Assembly: GCA_946885735.1 (NCBI GenBank)
Contig: CAMPGW010000085.1
Span: 1 to 12,920, forward strand
DNA: 12,920 bases
Reading direction: 5' to 3'
DNA from: an uncultured Gammaproteobacteria bacterium
GTDB taxonomy: Bacteria; Pseudomonadota; Gammaproteobacteria; Xanthomonadales; Xanthomonadaceae
Both the position numbers and the translations under genes were made by a program. Positions 11,921-12,920 of the stretch are shown piece after piece. The notes beneath the pieces are model-generated. The model was not told the DNA's origin. It made no database searches and saw only the letters and a program-made list of their open reading frames with translations. Position 1 is the stretch's first letter. The number at the start of each line of letters is the position of its first letter.

Positions 11921-11996
11921 GGCCGAGTAGCTCAGTTGGTAGAGCAGGGGATTGAAAATCCCCGTGTCGGCGGTTCAATTCCGTCCTCGGCCACCA
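11921..11996 (+). tRNA. tRNA-Phe (anticodon GAA), CCA encoded
   Basis: 76 bases with a full cloverleaf. The acceptor stem GGCCGAG (11921-11927) pairs with CTCGGCC (11986-11992). The D arm is GCTC...GAGC (11930-11945). The anticodon stem GGGGA/TCCCC (11947-11951 with 11959-11963) encloses loop TTGAAAA with anticodon GAA at 11954-11956. The variable loop has 5 bases. The T arm is GGCGG/CCGTC with loop TTCAATT. A discriminator A at 11993 and encoded CCA at 11994-11996 complete it. Phe is inferred from the GAA anticodon. I saw no second copy of its 3' end nearby, so there is no sign of an integrated element here. Confidence 0.98.
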
Positions 11997-12014
11997 CATC
12001 GCAAGTGACACCGG

Positions 12015-12043
12015 AAGCCGCACGCGTTGCGGCTTTTGTTTTT
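12015..12043 (+). terminator. Rho-independent terminator after tRNA-Phe
   Basis: Perfect 7-bp stem AGCCGCA (12016-12022) / TGCGGCT (12028-12034), extendable by one A-T pair, with loop CGCGT and then a T-rich run (TTTTGTTTTT). It ends the tRNA transcript and possibly the upstream ftsY-yggX read-through. On the other strand the same hairpin follows the pilin stop at once but has only two Ts, so termination of the pilin mRNA there is doubtful. Confidence 0.88.
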
Positions 12044-12044
12044 G

Positions 12045-12539
12045 TCAGCGACAGCTACTCGGCACCCAGTTTTCCTTCAGCACCACGCCGCCGCCGATCA
12101 GGAAGCGCTTGCACTCCCACGAGATCGACCCGGCGTGCGTGGTGGGTTCGAACAGCAGCGCGGCGCCGTCGATGCCGGCGTTGGCCTTCTGCGGCGGGTC
12201 GCTGCTGAATATCGCCAGGATGCTGCCGGGCCGCAGCGACGCGGCGCAGCCCTCCCCCGCCACCTGGACCTGCGATACGTAGGAACCGCTGATCGAAGCC
12301 GCGCTGGCCAGTCCGATCGAGGCGTTTCCCGCCAGGCAGGCGCCGCTGGGGAAGTGACCCTGCTTGGCGTGGAATTCGGCGACCGAGCTCTTCACGCCGT
12401 CCGCCAGGCCCATGCCCTCGGCGATCTGCGCGCGGATGACGTAGTCCTGGTACTGGCTGAAGGCGATGGCGGCCAGGATGGCGACGATCCCGACCACGAT
12501 CATCAGTTCGATCAGTGTAAAACCGCGTGCGCCACGCAT
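12045..12539 (-). CDS. Type IV pilin (PilA-like) with an atypical N-terminal helix
   Basis: 164 residues. A short 6-residue leader (MRGARG) precedes the prepilin peptidase site [21 protein letters not shown], with the essential Glu at mature position 5 and a long N-terminal hydrophobic helix. The body ([27 protein letters not shown]) is typical of type IVa pilins in this bacterial group. Four cysteines (68, 98, 143, 163) could form two disulfides; the last pair (WEC...SSCR) encloses the D-region. The site where most pilins have Pro22 reads Phe-Ser. The ATG at 12539 is the only start giving a proper leader; the longer frame is read-through. I see no pilB/pilC/pilD beside it. It could be a minor pilin or an additional PilA copy. 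A GAGGGG lies 11-16 bases before the start. Confidence 0.9.
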   Translation of the reverse strand: MRGARGFTLIELMIVVGIVAILAAIAFSQYQDYVIRAQIAEGMGLADGVKSSVAEFHAKQGHFPSGACLAGNASIGLASAASISGSYVSQVQVAGEGCAASLRPGSILAIFSSDPPQKANAGIDGAALLFEPTTHAGSISWECKRFLIGGGVVLKENWVPSSCR

Positions 12540-12637
12540 CTCGCCACCCCTCGTGCAATCGACTGGACGCCGGGCATCGGGGGGCTGCCGGCGCACTACT
12601 ATCGCACGCCGGTCGGGCTCATGGGCAGGATGGGCGG

Positions 12638-12877
12638 CTACTCGCTGACGAGCACCCCCGCGGCGTCCACGCGATGGGACCGGCCCTGTATGACGACCGG
12701 CTCGCCGCAGCACGGGCAGGTCAGGTCCACGCTCAAGGGGCCGTGGATGACGGCGCCTTTCGGGAAAGTCAGGGCGAGCATGCCGAGCGTGCCACGCTGG
12801 CAGGCGTACTGGCTGGACGCGGTGACGAACCCGTCCGTGGAGGTGGCGCCTTCGCCGCTACCTGGTTCCTCGGTCAT
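12638..12877 (-). CDS. Small Cys-containing protein of unknown function
   Basis: 79 residues; I do not recognise the family. The first 20 residues are polar and probably disordered. The rest is short beta-type. It carries Cys26 and TCPCCGEP (Cys54, 56, 57), which look like a partial zinc-ribbon or metal-binding knuckle, but only CxC/CC spacing is present. A good AGGAG ribosome binding site lies 6 bases before the ATG (minus strand, bases 12884-12888), which supports that the gene is real. It is 98 bases upstream of the pilin on the same strand, so it may share a transcript with it. The 98-base gap holds no clear promoter. Confidence 0.6.
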   Translation of the reverse strand: MTEEPGSGEGATSTDGFVTASSQYACQRGTLGMLALTFPKGAVIHGPLSVDLTCPCCGEPVVIQGRSHRVDAAGVLVSE

Positions 12878-12883
12878 CTCCCG

Positions 12884-12888
12884 CTCCT
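12884..12888 (-). promoter_or_regulatory. Ribosome binding site (AGGAG) of the 79-residue gene
   Basis: AGGAG on the minus strand, 6 bases before the ATG at 12877. It decides the start of this otherwise unrecognised gene. Confidence 0.75.
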
Positions 12889-12920
12889 GTCGTCAACGCG
12901 CGTGGGGGTTCGTGCAGTTC

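Noticed and set aside
11921..12010. tRNA-Phe as an integration site for a mobile element (pilin and small gene as cargo)
   Set aside because: No repeat of the tRNA 3' end and no integrase is visible within the window. A normal terminator directly follows the tRNA.
12540..12713. 58-codon upstream extension of the pilin
   Set aside because: Prepilin leaders are short. The extension has no signal features and overlaps the neighbouring gene.
12890..12920. Possible 3' end of another minus-strand gene (stop at 12893-12895)
   Set aside because: Only eight codons are visible and they have no recognisable pattern, so nothing can be supported.

Overview
This is a GC-rich chromosomal window from a gammaproteobacterium. 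It most likely belongs to the Xanthomonadaceae/Rhodanobacteraceae group (Lysobacter- or Luteimonas-like). The assignment rests on base composition, the style of the proteins, and two adjacent blocks: rsmD-coaD-lipoprotein-ferredoxin-ggt, and, facing away from it, ftsY-AsmA-like-mutY-yggX followed by tRNA-Phe. It is inferred from reading alone; no database search was possible.

Layout. (i) 1-3059, plus strand: the 3' part of a class III (PLP) aminotransferase, a weak terminator hairpin, an MFS transporter, and a conserved-looking protein with a degenerate P-loop that overlaps the transporter by 4 nt. (ii) 3082-8159, minus strand, read right to left: rsmD (16S rRNA methyltransferase), coaD (CoA biosynthesis), a small lipoprotein, a YfhL-type 2[4Fe-4S] ferredoxin, a periplasmic gamma-glutamyltransferase (ggt), a metallo-beta-lactamase-fold hydrolase and a MAPEG-family membrane protein. 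Several junctions are ATGA overlaps, so much of this is probably one long translationally coupled transcript. (iii) 8160-8215: a short divergent promoter region. (iv) 8216-11836, plus strand: ftsY (SRP receptor), an AsmA-like membrane-anchored protein, mutY (adenine glycosylase) and yggX (Fe-S/oxidative-damage protection), each overlapping the next. (v) 11848-12043: promoter, tRNA-Phe(GAA) and a rho-independent terminator. (vi) 12045-12877, minus strand: a type IV pilin with an unusual N-terminal helix, and a 79-residue Cys-containing protein of unknown function.

How the genes fit together. The ftsY-to-yggX block joins membrane-protein targeting with DNA and Fe-S oxidative-damage defence. The ggt, MBL-fold and MAPEG genes could form a glutathione or gamma-glutamyl/thioester module, but that is inference from family membership and coupling. 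The window is mostly housekeeping. I saw no CRISPR array, transposon, phage gene or recognisable defence system. The points most worth a second look are the pilin without the usual proline, the possible glutathione-linked operon, the degenerate P-loop protein with a possible leaderless promoter, and the hairpin in front of the ferredoxin gene. No intergenic stretch exceeds 300 bases. The largest (11837-12044) holds the tRNA and its signals. The last 43 bases (12878-12920) hold the ribosome binding site of the 79-residue gene and nothing else I can support.
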